DNA of 64,000 nucleotides from Paralithodes platypus (Eukaryota > Arthropoda > Malacostraca > Decapoda > Lithodidae), in contig CM064560.1 of NCBI GenBank assembly GCA_032716605.1, forward strand, positions 19,474,762 through 19,538,761, read 5' to 3'. The position numbers were made by a program, and so were the translations under genes. Under the pieces are notes generated by a model. It searched no databases. It saw nothing but the letters and a program-made list of their open reading frames with translations, and was not told the DNA's origin. Below are positions 44,601 to 56,611 of the stretch, piece after piece. The stretch's first letter is position 1; each line of letters begins with the position of its first letter.

Positions 44601-45097
44601 GGGGTCTGAGGGATGAGGGATATCGTGAGTGGTCGTTGCCAGTGGCTTTGCAACATGAGTTTGGTGGCAGAGTCCGTGTGTATGTTGATTGCAAGAGTGT
44701 GGAAGCATTATCCCTGACAGACGCCTATCCATTACCCAGAGTTGACGACACCATAGACCGCTTCGGGGCTGCCTCGCTCATCACGAAGGTAGAACTAGTG
44801 AAGGGTTATTGGCAGGCCCCGTTGCCGGAAAGAGCGAAGAGAAGTGCCAGTCTTGCGATGAACTGGGCAGTTTATCAGTGTCAGGTGTTGTTGTGCTGCC
44901 GGAACACAAGTTGGATGTGTGGCATGCTAAGGGCACTGATAATGTTTTGGCTTTGTTTGCAGGAGAACCCTCGCTGTTCAGTCAGTGTCTGTCGTTGGTG
45001 GAGGATCCGGGGTAGGCTACCACAGTATGTTGGTATAGCCTCCTGTCTTGGCTCGCGGTGTATTTTTGCGCTGGTGCTTGTTGGCTCGCGTGTGTAG
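41683..45097 (+). pseudogene. Element B gag-protease-integrase with partial RT
   Basis: ATG at 41683 starts MGDESDHTEGS, as in A and C. Frame breaks occur near 41900, 42270, 42400 (a short deletion), 43086/43125 (a compensating pair) and 44285. The zinc knuckle CYHCHKKGHFARVC lies near 42530. The protease motif reads VLRGTGASQTL: GGT at 42796-42798 replaces the catalytic Asp codon. Integrase is otherwise like that of A: GHLGVRKT, SDQGSNF and ESQGVLERW; the first core Asp lies in IIDISGPL. After VRGPLHMVKEMWEG the sequence is unrelated to A: a different gypsy linker (PYRVNPARQP) and an RT start (DAYPLPRVDDTID, TKVELVKGYWQAPL) that ends before the YxDD motif. The SCAN-like capsid segment is missing. 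Confidence 0.85.
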
Positions 45098-45410
45098 CAT
45101 CAGCGTAGGGTCGCAGGGCAGGAGTTGTTGGCTTTGATTAGAAGAAAATTAGGCTACATCTATAGTAGCCACCAAAACAACATTAAAATAAAATATGAAA
45201 AATTAAATAAAAACTCTTTCTTTTTAATAATTAATTTTAAGATAATATTGTAGCTGAGTACTGAGTGCAGATGATTTTCCCTCAGTAGGCTGTGCTTCTT
45301 AAAGCTCGCTCTGGGAGCACAATGTTATGAATTAATGTATTATATTTGGGAAGGGTGATAAGATTTTTTTATATAAAAATGTTGTTGTATTTTTGTTTTG
45401 AGGAGACTGA
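45098..45410 (+). other. Element B 3' untranslated region
   Basis: A/T-rich sequence matching the reverse complement of 33080-33470 in A up to GAGGAGACTGAG. It then jumps straight into the LTR (TGTCGTGTTGCC), skipping about 220 bases that in A include the hairpin, the polypurine tract and the first ~115 bp of the LTR. Confidence 0.75.
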
Positions 45411-46997
45411 GTGTCGTGTTGCCACAGACAGTCTAGAAATGGTCTTTGTTTTGGTCTGTGACCGCGCCTTATATTTTATATTCGCTATAATATAAATGTT
45501 GCTTGTGTGGGAGGCGAGCGAGAGAGTGTGAGGGAGTACACCCGGCAGCGAGGCGAGCTATGACGCGGCTCGCTTGGGCGCTGACGGCGTTGGCGGCCGG
45601 GTGGTCAACTAGTCCCTTCCCGTCGCGGCCTCGTGTTTTTACCAGCTCAGAGCTTGCCTGACATGCGTATCGCCTACATCCATTGCAATTCTGTCCCCCA
45701 TACTCGCTACTTTGCATATTATTTCTCTCTCTCGACTTCTCCTTTCTCATTCTCTAATCTTTATTAAACTCAACATCCCTTCTGGTTTCAGCATAGACGT
45801 TCACCGTCGACCAGTCGTATTGTACGCGAAGCTCTCAGATATTTCCATGTATTAGGTTAAGGAGGTATTATGCTTTATTGAGGTTTAGAGAGACGGATTT
45901 TCCGTATGTGTCCTCTCTCGGGAAGGTTGTAGACCGGTATATGTCTCCCTTGCAAGGTGTTGAGTGATTCTGCTTGGTTATCTAAAACTAGACTGGGGGT
46001 AAGGTTACTGTGTCGTTGTCTCCGATGTGTGCAGTGTTAGCTAAGCTCTGCACGACATCGACAGGTACTGTGGGAGCCTAAGTTGTCTTCGGGTTGATTT
46101 ACTTTGCGAGCACAGCGCTGTGGTGTGAGAGGGCCATAGCCTATCCCTCACAACATAGTGCTGCCTCTTTGTGTTGACTTCTGAGGGATCGCCAGGATAG
46201 AGCTAGGTACTAGAGACCTAGATTTATCAAGAGAGCATCCCCGTCATATAACGTAATCTTCATTATACCACCCTCGGACAACTTTAGGCCACGAGCCGCA
46301 TGCTCGCCCATTGTTGCCCTGCCTTGATACCCCAGCTAGACTTTATTAACTGAGCAGACACTGGTTAGAGATAAGCCCCATTATTATATGTATGCAGCAT
46401 TATTATTCACTGCACTTTTGAGCCGAGGTTATTGTTGAGTTGCACAACCCGAGTAGGCTGTTGCGTTGTGTCACAAAGCATTTCTTTAGTTGTCGAGCAT
46501 TACTACCTTTGCGCAGTCTTTATTATTCGCCCGCCTATTATTACTATATGTCCTAGCATTTATTGTGACCCGTATTCTGCATTATAATTGTTCAAGATTC
46601 TTTACGAACATCTTCCCAGCATCAGACTTATTTTAGAAGTTTTCAGTTGATGTTGCAGGACTAGCATTGCACTTTATTTAATACAGGAGTGCCAGTTATT
46701 TGAGTATCTACCGTAACGTTAATTAATCACGTTAACTATCTTTTCTTTGTGTAACATAATCGAGTAATCTTTTACTGTTTGAGAATAGGCTGTTTCATTG
46801 AGCGTCAGCCTAGTGAGTGTGCACCAGTTACCGAGTCATAGGATACCTCGTTGTCCAGGCACGACTCGGGGCGGTAATGGTGTTTTGTTTTCCAGTGTTT
46901 AAGGCAGGGGTTGGATCTAGTGTTACCGTTGTTGCTTTTTGCCATTATCTAGTCCAATGTTGAAGAGCCCTGTGTCTTTGAGAACCGGATCGTAACA
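45411..46997 (+). repeat. Element B 3' LTR, lacking its 5' end
   Basis: Matches the reverse complement of 31267-32857, ending GGATCGTAACA. Without its first ~115 bp it has no TG terminus. The flank GTTCGTAGAATATGGG follows. Confidence 0.88.
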
Positions 46998-47149
46998 GTT
47001 CGTAGAATATGGGAAATTCCTGAGTTATGGGGTACTTCGGTAGAGATGTTTTCTTCTGGTTCTTGTGGTCTCGCCTTTCTTTTCTGCTCACCTGCATACT
47101 AGCAATCTTACAGGTGAGGTTTTGCTCCATCTTATCTAACCCCGTCACT

Positions 47150-47151
<2 letters not shown>
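46998..47151. other. Flank of element B
   Basis: About 150 bases between the LTR and an AT tract, mirrored at 57661-57816. No family recognised. It shows that B and C share one insertion site. Confidence 0.6.
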
Positions 47152-47218
<67 letters not shown>

Positions 47219-47235
47219 ATATATATATATATATA

Positions 47236-47276
<41 letters not shown>

Positions 47277-47290
47277 ATCTATCTATCTAT
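47152..47290. repeat. AT/GATA microsatellite
   Basis: (AT)n with CTAT interruptions ending in (CTAT)n. It directly follows the LINE stop on the minus strand and may be the simple-repeat tail of that RTE-like LINE. Its mirror at 57556-57660 is shorter and differently interrupted. Confidence 0.9.
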
Positions 47291-48236
47291 TGCCAGACGC
47301 CGTGATCCCCGAAGGGGTGGCCACGAACGAACCGCCCCCATGCACCTCTGTCCCCAGTCAGTCGACGCCCCTCCCCCCAACCAGCACCGCCTTCGTTCAT
47401 GTACTTCCTCACTCCATGCTTCCACCTCTCATTCGGTCTACCTCTCCCTCTCTGTCCCTCCACCTCGCTCTCGTACACCCTCTTAGTCATTCTCTAATAA
47501 TAATAATAATAATAATAATATTTATTCAGTTAGCAATTTACAGAGTTGGTACCACATAGTACATAGTCTGTTACAAATATGACATGTACCAGCCTTGCAT
47601 AATTCCAACTAAGGATAGCCCAATAAGGCCGTTAGGCGTATTTCCATTGGGGTCCTCTCGCTTTCCATACGTTCCATATGGCCGAACCATCTCAAGTTGT
47701 TCCTTTTCACACTTTCCAGCACATCTACCTCCACACTACACCTCCTTCTTACTTCCTCATTAGTCTGTCTATCCCTCCATGTAACTCCGCACGCACTTCT
47801 TAAGTAATTCATTTCCACTGCTCTCACTCTTGGTCTGAGTCTCTCAACCAACGTCCATGCTTCGCTTCCGTAAGTCAGTGTCGGGATTACCACACTGTCA
47901 TGCAAGGACTTCTTCACTTCCATACTGACCACCCTATTTTTGTTACTGCTTTCAGCGTTCCTACAACCCTCTTCCCCTGTTGAACCCTCTCCCGCACTTC
48001 TTCATCCATAGTCCCACCTTTACTCAACACACTGCCCAGATACTTAAAAGAGTTGACGATCTCCATAGCCTGACCGTTCAACTTCACCTCACACTCTGTG
48101 ACTTCACCCCTTTCGAAGACCATAACCTTGCTCTTCCCCGCATTTACCTTCAAATTCCGTTTTTCGCACACTGTTCCAAACTCATTTACCAGACCCTGCA
48201 ACTCCCATTCATTATCACTCATCATATAGACAGTGT
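47291..48236 (-). pseudogene. RTE-like LINE, C-terminal part of RT
   Basis: From 48236 downward: DNEWELQGLVNEFGTVCE, LKVNAGKSKVMVFERGE, SFKYLGSVLSKGGTMDEEV, then after a frame change PTLTYGSEAWTLVERLRP, NYLRSACGVTWRDRQTNEEV and LRWFGHMERMESER. It is interrupted by a foreign 3'-tail fragment (47491-47655) and ends with MTKRVYESEVEGQRGRG and FGDHGVWQ just before the AT/GATA tail, an almost absent 3' UTR as in RTE elements. It is 5'-truncated right after the YADD region and abuts another LINE head-to-head. Confidence 0.82.
47491..47655 (-). mobile_element. LINE 3'-tail fragment inserted in the RTE-like LINE
   Basis: About 165 bases: (TAA)n, then ATTTATTCAGTTAGCAATTT, a GGTACCACATAGTAC stretch and GCCTTGCATAATTCCAACTA through CATTGGGGTCC. 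The second half matches 20793-20865, the 3' UTR of the LINE at 20793-23430. GAGAG occurs at both junctions of the interrupted LINE and may be the target duplication. Confidence 0.75.
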
Positions 48237-50108
48237 TTTGAGAGGGTTTTACAGGATGGTAGTGTTGAGGTATGGGAGAGGTACAAGGAGAAAAGGAGAG
48301 AGGCAAGACGGAAAATTAGAGAAGCGATAAAAGATGCAAACGAAAGGTGGGGTCAAAGGTTGAGTGAGAATTTTGAAGAACGAAAGATGTTCTGGAAGGA
48401 GGTACATAAAGTAAGGAAAGGAGGATAAAAGAGGGAAGAGTCAGTGAAAGATGCAAATGGAGAATTACTAGTGGAACCAGTTGAAGTGAGGAAAAGATAT
48501 GCCGAGTATTTTGAATCTTTGTTAAGTGCAAGAGATGGAAGAGAAGCAGTGATTGAAGCAGAGATGGATGGAGATAGGTTACCCAGGCAGGGAATGAATG
48601 AAAGGATTGAGGAAAATGAGGTGAAAGAAGCAGTGAAACAAATGAGAGCGGGAAAAGCAGAAGGTTTGGATGGTATTGCTGTGGAGTGTATAAAGAAGGG
48701 TGGAGATGTGATAATAGATTGGTTGGTGAGACTTTTCAATGTGTGCTTTGCTGTGTCAATGGTACCAATAGACTGGAAGAGTGCATGTATTGTGCCGTTG
48801 TACAAGGGGAAAGGAGATCGGCAGGAGTGTTTAAGTTATAGAGGTATTAGTTTATTGTCAGTGGTTGGAAAGCTGTATGGCAGGGTGTTGATAGAGAGGA
48901 TAATAAAGTGTACGGAAGTTGCAATAGGAGAAGAACAGTGCGGTTTTAGGAGGGGAAGAGGGTGCGTGGATCAGATGTTTGCTGTAAGACAGTTATGCGA
49001 GAAGTATTTAGAGAAGCATAAGGAGATATTTTGGGCTTTTATGGACTTGGAAAAAGCGTATGATCGTGTGGACCGTGAAGCAATGTGGAAGGTGTTAAGG
49101 ATTTATGAAATAGGAGGAAATTTGTTAGAAGCAGTTAGAGCATGTGTGAGAGTAGGAAATGGTGAGTTGCGTGAATGGTTTGAGGTAAAGGTAGGTTTGC
49201 GACAGGGTTGTGTAATGTCACCATGGCTGTTTAATATGTTTATGGATGGTGTGGTGAGGGAGGTGAAAAGGAGAACTATGGGAAGAGGATTGGGTTTAGT
49301 AGGAAAGAATGGTAGAGATTGGGGAGTTGAATAAGTTGCTGTTCGCTGATGACACAGCATTGGTGGCGGATTCTGATGAGAAACTGCAGCGGGTAGTCAA
49401 AGAGTTTGGTGTGGTTTGTGGAAGGAGGAAACTGAAGGTGAACGTCAATAAAAGTAAAGTAATGGTGTGTAATAGGGGAGAGCATAGGGTGAATCTAGAT
49501 GTGAGGCTGGATGGGGAAATATTGGAACAAGTAGAGTGTTTTAAATATCTAGGAGGAACGATAAGCAGGAGTGGAGGTATGGAAATGGAGGTAAAACAGA
49601 GAGTGTGTGAAGGAAGGAAGGTTTTCGGAGCAATGGGAAGTATGTGGAAGACGAGAAATCTCGGAGTGAAAGTAAAATGTGCACTGTATCAAGGAATCGT
49701 TTTTCCAACAGTGATGTATGGGGCTGAGACATGGGCTCTGAAGAAAAAGGAGAAAGAGGGCTGGATGTGATGGAGATGAGCTGCTTGAGGAGTATGTGTG
49801 GAGTTACTCGTAGAGACGGATTGAGGAATGAAGAGATACGTAGGAGAGTTGGGCAGCAGGAACATTTGTCAGCCAAAGTGGACAGAAGGGTGCTGAGCTG
49901 GTATGGTCATGTTGAACGAATGGGAGATGAAAGGCTTACAAAGAGAATATGTGAGTCAGGTACAGGGGGAGATAGAAGGGCAGGAAGACCCCCATTGAGA
50001 AGGAGAGACTGTGTAAGAAATGCTTTGGATGATAGAGGAATGACTATAGATCAGGCAGGGGAAGTGGTGGTGGATAGGAGTGAATGGAGAATGCTTGTGA
50101 ATAGTTGA
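48237..50108 (+). pseudogene. RTE-like LINE reverse transcriptase
   Basis: Opens mid-linker (ERVLQDGSVEVWERYKEKRR) and runs through VRKRYAEYFESLLSARDG, GKAEGLDGIAVECIKKGGD, CIVPLYKGKGDRQE, YRGISLLSVVGKLYGRVL, EEQCGFRRGRGCVDQMFAV, AFMDLEKAYDRVDREAMW, VGLRQGCVMSPWLFNMFMDG and LLFADDTALVADS (Asp pair near 49348-49353). The C-terminus (VMYGAETWALKK, LSWYGHVERMGDERL, RAGRPPLRR) ends at TGA 50106-50108. Breaks: TAA at 48426-48428, one extra G near 49321 and one missing A near 49755. None of these three is present in the mirror copy, which has its own different break. Confidence 0.88.
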
Positions 50109-50476
50109 GTGAACAAGTGGTCATTTGGAGTAAGGGGTCGGGCGCAAGTTGGACTAGATAATAGTCCATCAGGCGCCTGGCCCGGGTAGACGATTAATAT
50201 GAAGGGTGCGCCTGGAAGTGTGGTGGGAGGGCTTGTGGCTTTGGCTCCACTGCATGTCTGCCTGCCGAGATCGGAACCTCTCCGGGTGGTCGGGGGCCGG
50301 TGGAGTGCTGGAGTGACCTTGGTGACCCTGGTCTCTGGGTCTTCTCCTGGGTGACCTAGATGTGTGTGAATTTGTGTTTTTTATCTGTGTTTATTCATTT
50401 GTTTTATGTGTTTTCCCTGTTCTTGCTCTGTCTTGAGTCGGCTACCCCCAAAATGGGGATTGGGCCCGAGCATATA
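50109..50476 (+). other. RTE-like LINE 3' region
   Basis: Non-coding sequence after the ORF2 stop, including CTTGAGTCGGCTACCCCCAA and ATTGGGCCCGAGC before the AT tract. Mirrored at 54376-54738. A G/C-rich middle part is the only compositional feature. Confidence 0.65.
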
Positions 50477-50805
<329 letters not shown>

Positions 50806-50807
<2 letters not shown>

Positions 50808-51745
50808 CTTTAATACATACGAGGTTGAAAGAAATGGCAATTTCTGCGTTGGAAATTTTATTATTCAAAGTTTCCAGGTCTCTGATGAGTTTTCGCTGGG
50901 TGGCGGGAAGTAGATGAAGGAGATGAGCAAAATTCATGGTGGTAAAGGGTTACATTAAAGTACATGAAGATACAGGATATACGACGCGTTTCACTGGACA
51001 ACCAGCATTATCAAGTAAGAAAGGAATGATATAAAAGGTAAACAGGAAGAGTGGAGGATCAGAGGAGGCGAAAATCAGGGGGCAAAAGTCTGCTATTGGT
51101 GGAGGGGTATTCTAGGAGAGAGAGAAAGGGAGAACCGCTTCACGCATGCGCACTGGATGCGGGATGGTGGTCGGTTGGTGGGGTCGAAGCTGATTGGCTG
51201 CGTGTCGAGGGGCGTGGCCCAAGTTGTGTGGCGCCTGTGGAAGACGAAGCTGAAGGAGGTAGCGCGGGGAGCTGCGTCAAGGGCACCGGGGGGCGAGGGG
51301 GGGTGTTAGGTCCTGTAGGAAAGTGCCTTTTGGCAGAAGGAAGGATCTGAAGGTCCAGATTTTGGTTGTTGATGTTGGGATGTAAGGCTTGGATATATAA
51401 AGCTTCGAGTATAGGTAATCTCCTTGAGTCACTTTCTTTATCGAGTATGGTGGTGTGTTTCTCTAACTCGTTGCGTGTGAGGTGAGGGTGGTTAGGGTTG
51501 AGATAGTGGTCTTTGATGGCTCCAGCCTGAAGGTGAAGAGTTAACCGACGTGAAAGACGAGTCTGCGTCATACCAATATAGGAATGAGGTCCACAGTCCT
51601 CATAATTACAGGTATGTTGGTAAATGACGTGATCGTCGGTCATCGGGCTTTTAATCTTGGTGGAGGCTGGTTTGTTGCGGAGAACGAGGTTGGAGGTCTT
51701 GGGGGATTTGTAATAAATTATTAATTTGATTTTGTTTTCCGGGTT
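50806..51745 (-). pseudogene. Penelope-like partial copy: GIY-YIG end, inverted
   Basis: Read from 51745 downward it encodes the end of a Penelope-like protein: DDHVIYQHTCNYEDCG, HSYIGMTQTRLSRRLTLH (GIY-YIG-type endonuclease core), HPHLTRNELEKHTTILD and LPILEALYIQALHPNINN, stop near 51140. Below it is a 3' region with VVKGYI... non-coding text and a short frame, [17 protein letters not shown] (50937 downward). It faces the main copy head-to-head, like the inverted partial copies often seen in Penelope insertions, and differs from the 53278-54231 copy at several residues. Confidence 0.82.
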
Positions 51746-53883
51746 TGTTTTCCCTTCTGACCCTGGACCAAGAAGACCCCCTCAACAAAGGCCTCAACTG
51801 CCACTACAGCTCCAAACCGGGCCCCCACCGGAAATGCCTAGAAACGGAAATCCTCCTGGACGACATCCTACGACTCAAGAAGGATGGCAAGGTCACCGCT
51901 ACTCCCGCCCTACAACCTACTCTCCTCGCTGAAGCCGCCAAAACCAGAGGAACTCACCATAGCAAAATACTCAACAAACAACACTTCCAAGCTGCCAAAC
52001 AACTAAGAGACAACCCCAACATCATCATCCGTCGTGCGGATAAAGCTTCCTGCCTCGTAATCCATGACAAGGAGGAATATCTTAGAAAAATGGACGTCAT
52101 CTTAAGTGACAACACCAAATTTAAAAAGATCACCCGCAACCCAACCGACGAAATCAAACGTACTGCCAACACCACCATCACCGCCATCAACGCCAAACAA
52201 GGAGGGATCCACCTTAAAAAACTCGTCGGAGAATACACCCCTGGTTATGCGTACGGAACCATCAAAACACACAAACCTGGGAACCCCCTCCGCCCCATCA
52301 TCTCCCAGATCCCCACTGCCACCTACCAGATCGACAAGGCCCTGAACAACCTCCTCACCCCCTACGTGCCCAGCCAATTCAACCTTAACCCAGCCCACGA
52401 TTTCTTGGAAATTTTACGAGACGCCCCCCGTAACAACAACCACACAATCGCCTCTCTCGACGTAGAAAGCCTGTTCACCAATGTGCCAGTGGATAGGACC
52501 ATTGACATGATTCTACGTCGAATTTATCATTGCCCTGATACACCAACACTGGACATCCCGGAGAAGGCCCTGAAAACACTACTGGAGCTATGTACCAAGG
52601 AGGCCCCTTCCTTTGCCCCCGGGGCAACATGTACAAGCAGATAGACGGTGTGGTGATGGGCAGCCCCCTAGGAGTTCTTTTTGCGAACTTTTTCATGGGT
52701 ACCATCGAGGAAGAGCTCCTAGCTGCCCAACGACCCGCCGTCTACTGTAGATACGTGGATGACATCTTCGTGCAAATCAAGGACCTCCACGAACTACAGG
52801 AACTCCAGCGTCGCTTCATGACCTCCTCCGGACTTAACTTCACCTTTGAAAAATCTAACAATGGACAACTCCCCTTCCTCGACATCCTCGTAGCTCTGAA
52901 CGACCATGGGTTCAAAACCACCGTCTACATTAAACCAACTAACACAGGACAATGCCTCAACGGCGATAGTGAATGCCCCCGCCGTTATCTTCTATCCTCC
53001 ATCTCCGCCTATGTTAGGAGAGCCCTCACGCACTGCTCTACCTGGGCCGACACCCACCAGGAACTAGAAAGACTATCCCAAGTTTTAGTAAATAATGGAT
53101 ACTCCAACTCCGACATCTCCAGCACCATCAACCACCATCTAGAAAAATGGTACACCCAAAGCCCTCCCAACATTGACCCCCACAATGAAATTAAGATCTT
53201 CTACCGCAATTACATGTCCTCTGAACACAAAAACGATGAGGCCGTCTTAAAAGAAATAATCTCCAAGCATGTCCACCAACCCGGAAAACAAAATCAAATT
53301 AATAATTTATTACAAATCCCCCAAGACCTCCAACCTCGTTCTCCGCAACAAACCAGCCTCCACCAAGATAAAGAGCCCGATGACCGACGATCACGTCATT
53401 TACCACCATACCTGTAATTATGAGGACTGTGGTCCTCATTCCTATATTGGTATGACGCAGACTCGTCTTTCACGTCGGTTAACTCTTCACCTTCAGGCTG
53501 GAGCCATCAAAGACCACTATCTCACCCCTAACCACCCTCACCTCACACGCAACGAGTTAGAGAAACACACCACCATACTCGATAAAGAAAGTGACCCAAG
53601 GAGATTACCTATACTCGAAGCTTTATATATCCAAGCCTTACATCCCAACATCAACAACCAAACTCTGGACCTTCAGATCCTTCCTTCTGCCAAAAGGCAC
53701 TTTCCTACAGGACCTAACACCCCCCCTCGCCCCCCGGTGCCCTTGACGCAGCTCCCCGCGCTACCTCCTTCAGCTTCGTCTTCCGCAGGCACCACACAAC
53801 TTGGGCCACGCCCCTCGACACACAGCCAATCAGCTTCGACCCCACCAACCGACCACCATCCCGCATCCAGTGCGCATGCGTGA
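51746..53883 (+). pseudogene. Penelope-like element: RT plus GIY-YIG endonuclease
   Basis: The RT begins abruptly at LLTLDQEDPLNKGLNC and continues with NIIIRRADKASCLVIHD, YGTIKTHKPGNPLRPIIS, TIASLDVESLFTNVPVD, DGVVMGSPLGVLFANFFMG and CRYVDDIFV (YVDD at 52752-52763), then FLDILVALNDHGF and KPTNTGQCL. The GIY-YIG endonuclease follows: DDHVIYHHTCNYEDCG and HSYIGMTQTRLSRRL. One missing base near 52605 and another near 53276 split the ORF into three frames. The N-terminal ~60 residues are absent here but a matching start lies downstream at 54084, a permuted arrangement typical of Penelope-like elements. Bases 51746-53277 are single-copy in the window. Confidence 0.88.
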
Positions 53884-54215
53884 AGCGGTTCTCCCTTTCT
53901 CTCTCCTAGAATACCCCTCCACCAATAGCAGACTTTTGCCCCCTGATTTTCGCCTCCTCTGATCCTCCACCCTTCCTGTTTACCTTTTATATCATTCCTT
54001 CCTTACTTGATAATGCTGGTTGTCCAGTGAAACGCGTCGTATATCCTGTATCTTCATGTACTTTAATGTAACCCTTTACCACCATGAATTTTGCTCATCT
54101 CCTTCATCTACTTCCCGCCACCCAGCGAAAACTCATCAGAGACCTGGAAACTTTGAATAATAAAATTTCCAACGCAGAAATTGCCATTTCTTTCAACCTC
54201 GTATGTATTAAAGAA

Positions 54216-54231
<16 letters not shown>
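53884..54231 (+). other. Penelope-like 3' region with permuted ORF start
   Basis: Non-coding sequence after the GIY-YIG stop, with ATAATGCTGGTTGTCCAGTG and AAACGCGTCGTATATCC. Then from 54084 comes a Met-initiated frame, [20 protein letters not shown], ending [10 protein letters not shown], which looks like the usual N-terminus of a Penelope ORF. It stops at an A-rich run (54212-54231). Confidence 0.65.
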
Positions 54232-54298
<67 letters not shown>

Positions 54299-54321
54299 TA
54301 TATAAATATATACTGTATAAT

Positions 54322-54366
<45 letters not shown>

Positions 54367-54375
54367 TATCTATAT
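54232..54375. repeat. AT microsatellite
   Basis: Mirror of 50477-50804, shorter and with GTATA, CTATAAATA and CTATATG interruptions. Confidence 0.95.
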
Positions 54376-54738
54376 GCTCGGGCCCAATCCCCATTTTGGG
54401 GGTAGCCGACTCAAGACAGAGCAAGAACAGGGAAAACACATAAAACAAATGAATAAACACAGATAAAAAACACAAATTCACACACATCTAGGTCACCCAG
54501 GAGAAGACCCAGAGACCAGGGTCACCAAGGTCGCTCCAGCACTCCACCGGCCCCCGACCACCCGGAGAGGTTCCGATCTCGGCAGGCAGACATGCAGTGG
54601 AGCCAAAGCCACAAGCCCTCCCACCACACTTCCAGGCGCACCCTTCATATTAATCGTCTACCCGGGCCAGGCGCCTGATGGACTATTATCTAGTCCAACT
54701 TGCGCCCGACCCCTTACTCCAAATGACCACTTGTTCAC
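54376..54738 (-). other. RTE-like LINE 3' region, mirror copy
   Basis: Reverse complement of 50109-50476 with few differences. Confidence 0.65.
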
Positions 54739-56610
54739 TTAACTATTCACAAGCATTCTCCATTCACTCCTATCCACCACCACTTCCCCTGCCTGATCTA
54801 TAGTCATTCCTCTATCATCCAAAGCATTTCTTACACAGTCTCTCCTTCTCAATGGGGGTCTTCCTGCCCTTCTATCTCCCCCTGTACCTGACTCACATAT
54901 TCTCTTTGCAAGCCTTTCATCTCCCATTCGTTCAACATGACCATACCAGCTCAGCACCCTTCTGTCCACTTTGGCTGACAAATGTTCCTGCTGCCCAACT
55001 CTCCTACGTATCTCTTCATTCCTCAATCCGTCTCTACGAGTAACTCCACACATACTCCTCAAGCAGCTCATCTCCATCACATCCAGCCCTCTTTTCTCCT
55101 TTTTCTTCAGAGCCCATGTCTCAGCCCCATACATCACTGTTGGAAAAACAATTCCTTGATACAGTGCACATTTTACTTTCACTCCGATATTTCTCGTCTT
55201 CCACATACTTCCCATTGCTCCGAAAACCTTCCTTCCTTCACACACTCTCTGTTTTACCTCCATTTCCATACCTCCACTCCTGCTTATTGTTCCTCCTAGA
55301 TATTTAAAACACTCTACTTGTTCCAATATTTCCCCATCCAGCCTCACATCTAGATTCACCCTATGCTCTCCCCTATTACACACCATTACTTTACTTTTAT
55401 TGACGTTCACCTTCAGTTTCCTCCTTCCACAAACCACACCAAACTCTTTGACTACCCGCTGCAGTTTCTCATCAGAATCCGCCACCAATGCTGTGTCATC
55501 AGCGAACAGCAACTGATTCAACTCCCAATCTCTACCATTCTTTCCTACTAAACCCAATCCTCTTCCCATAGTTCTCCTTTTCACCTCCCTCACCACACCA
55601 TCCATAAACATATTAAACAGCCATGGTGACATTACACAACCCTGTCGCAAACCTACCTTTACCTCAAACCATTCACGCAACTCACCATTTCCTACTCTCA
55701 CACATGCTCTAACTGCTTCTAACAAATTTCCTCCTATTTCATAAATCCTTAACACCTTCCACATTGCTTCACGGTCCACACGATCATACGCTTTTTCCAA
55801 GTCCATAAAAGCCCAAAATATCTCCTTATGCTTCTCTAAATACTTCTCGCATAACTGTCTTACAGCAAACATCTGATCCACGCACCCTCTTCCCCTCCTA
55901 AAACCGCACTGTTCTTCTCCTATTGCAACTTCCGTACACTTTATTATCCTCTCTATCAACACCCTGCCATACAGCTTTCCAACCACTGACAATAAACTAA
56001 TACCTCTATAACTTAAAACACTCCTGCCGATCTCCTTTCCCCTTGTACAACGGCACAATACATGCACTCTTCCAGCCTATTGGTACCATTGCCACAGCAA
56101 AGCACACATTGAAAAGTCTCACCAACCAATCTATTATCACATCTCCACCCTTCTTTATACACTCCACAGCAATACCATCCAAACCTTCTGCTTTTCCCGC
56201 TCTCATTTGTTTCACTGCTTCTTTCACCTCATTTTCCTCAATCCTTTCATTCATTCCCTGCCTGGGGTAACCTATCTCCATCCATCTCTGCTTCAATCAC
56301 TGCTTCTCTTCCATCTCTTGCACTTAACAAAGATTCAAAATACTCGGCATATCTTTTCCTCACTTCAACTGGTTCCACTAGTAATTCTCCATTTGCATCT
56401 TTCACTGACTCTTCCCTCTTTTGTCCTCCTTTCCTTACTTTATGTACCTCCTTCCAGAACATCTTCTTTCGTTCTTCAAAATTCTCACTCAACCTTTGAC
56501 CCCACCTTTCGTTTGCATCTTTTATCGCTTCTCTAATTTTCCGTCTTGCCTCTCTCCTTTTCTCCTTGTACCTCTCCCATACCTCAACACTACCATCCTG
56601 TAAAACCCTC
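54739..56610 (-). pseudogene. RTE-like LINE reverse transcriptase, mirror copy
   Basis: Reverse-complement partner of 48237-50108. Here RT and C-terminus are open for 442 residues (56067-54739), including SYRGISLLSVVGKLYGRVL, LRQGCVMSPWLFNMFMDG and LNQLLFADDTALVADS. Upstream, one extra T in a T run near 56035 breaks the frame, and a second break lies near 56270 (GDRLPQAG against GDRLPRQG). The stop (TAA) found at 48426 is CAA here. Substitutions include SMVPIDWK to AMVPIGWK. Confidence 0.88.
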
Positions 56611-56611
56611 T

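Noticed and set aside
48230..48245. Twin-priming inversion of one LINE
   Set aside because: The head-to-head pieces both contain the region after the YADD motif and differ in sequence, so they are two related RTE-like LINEs rather than two halves of one insertion.
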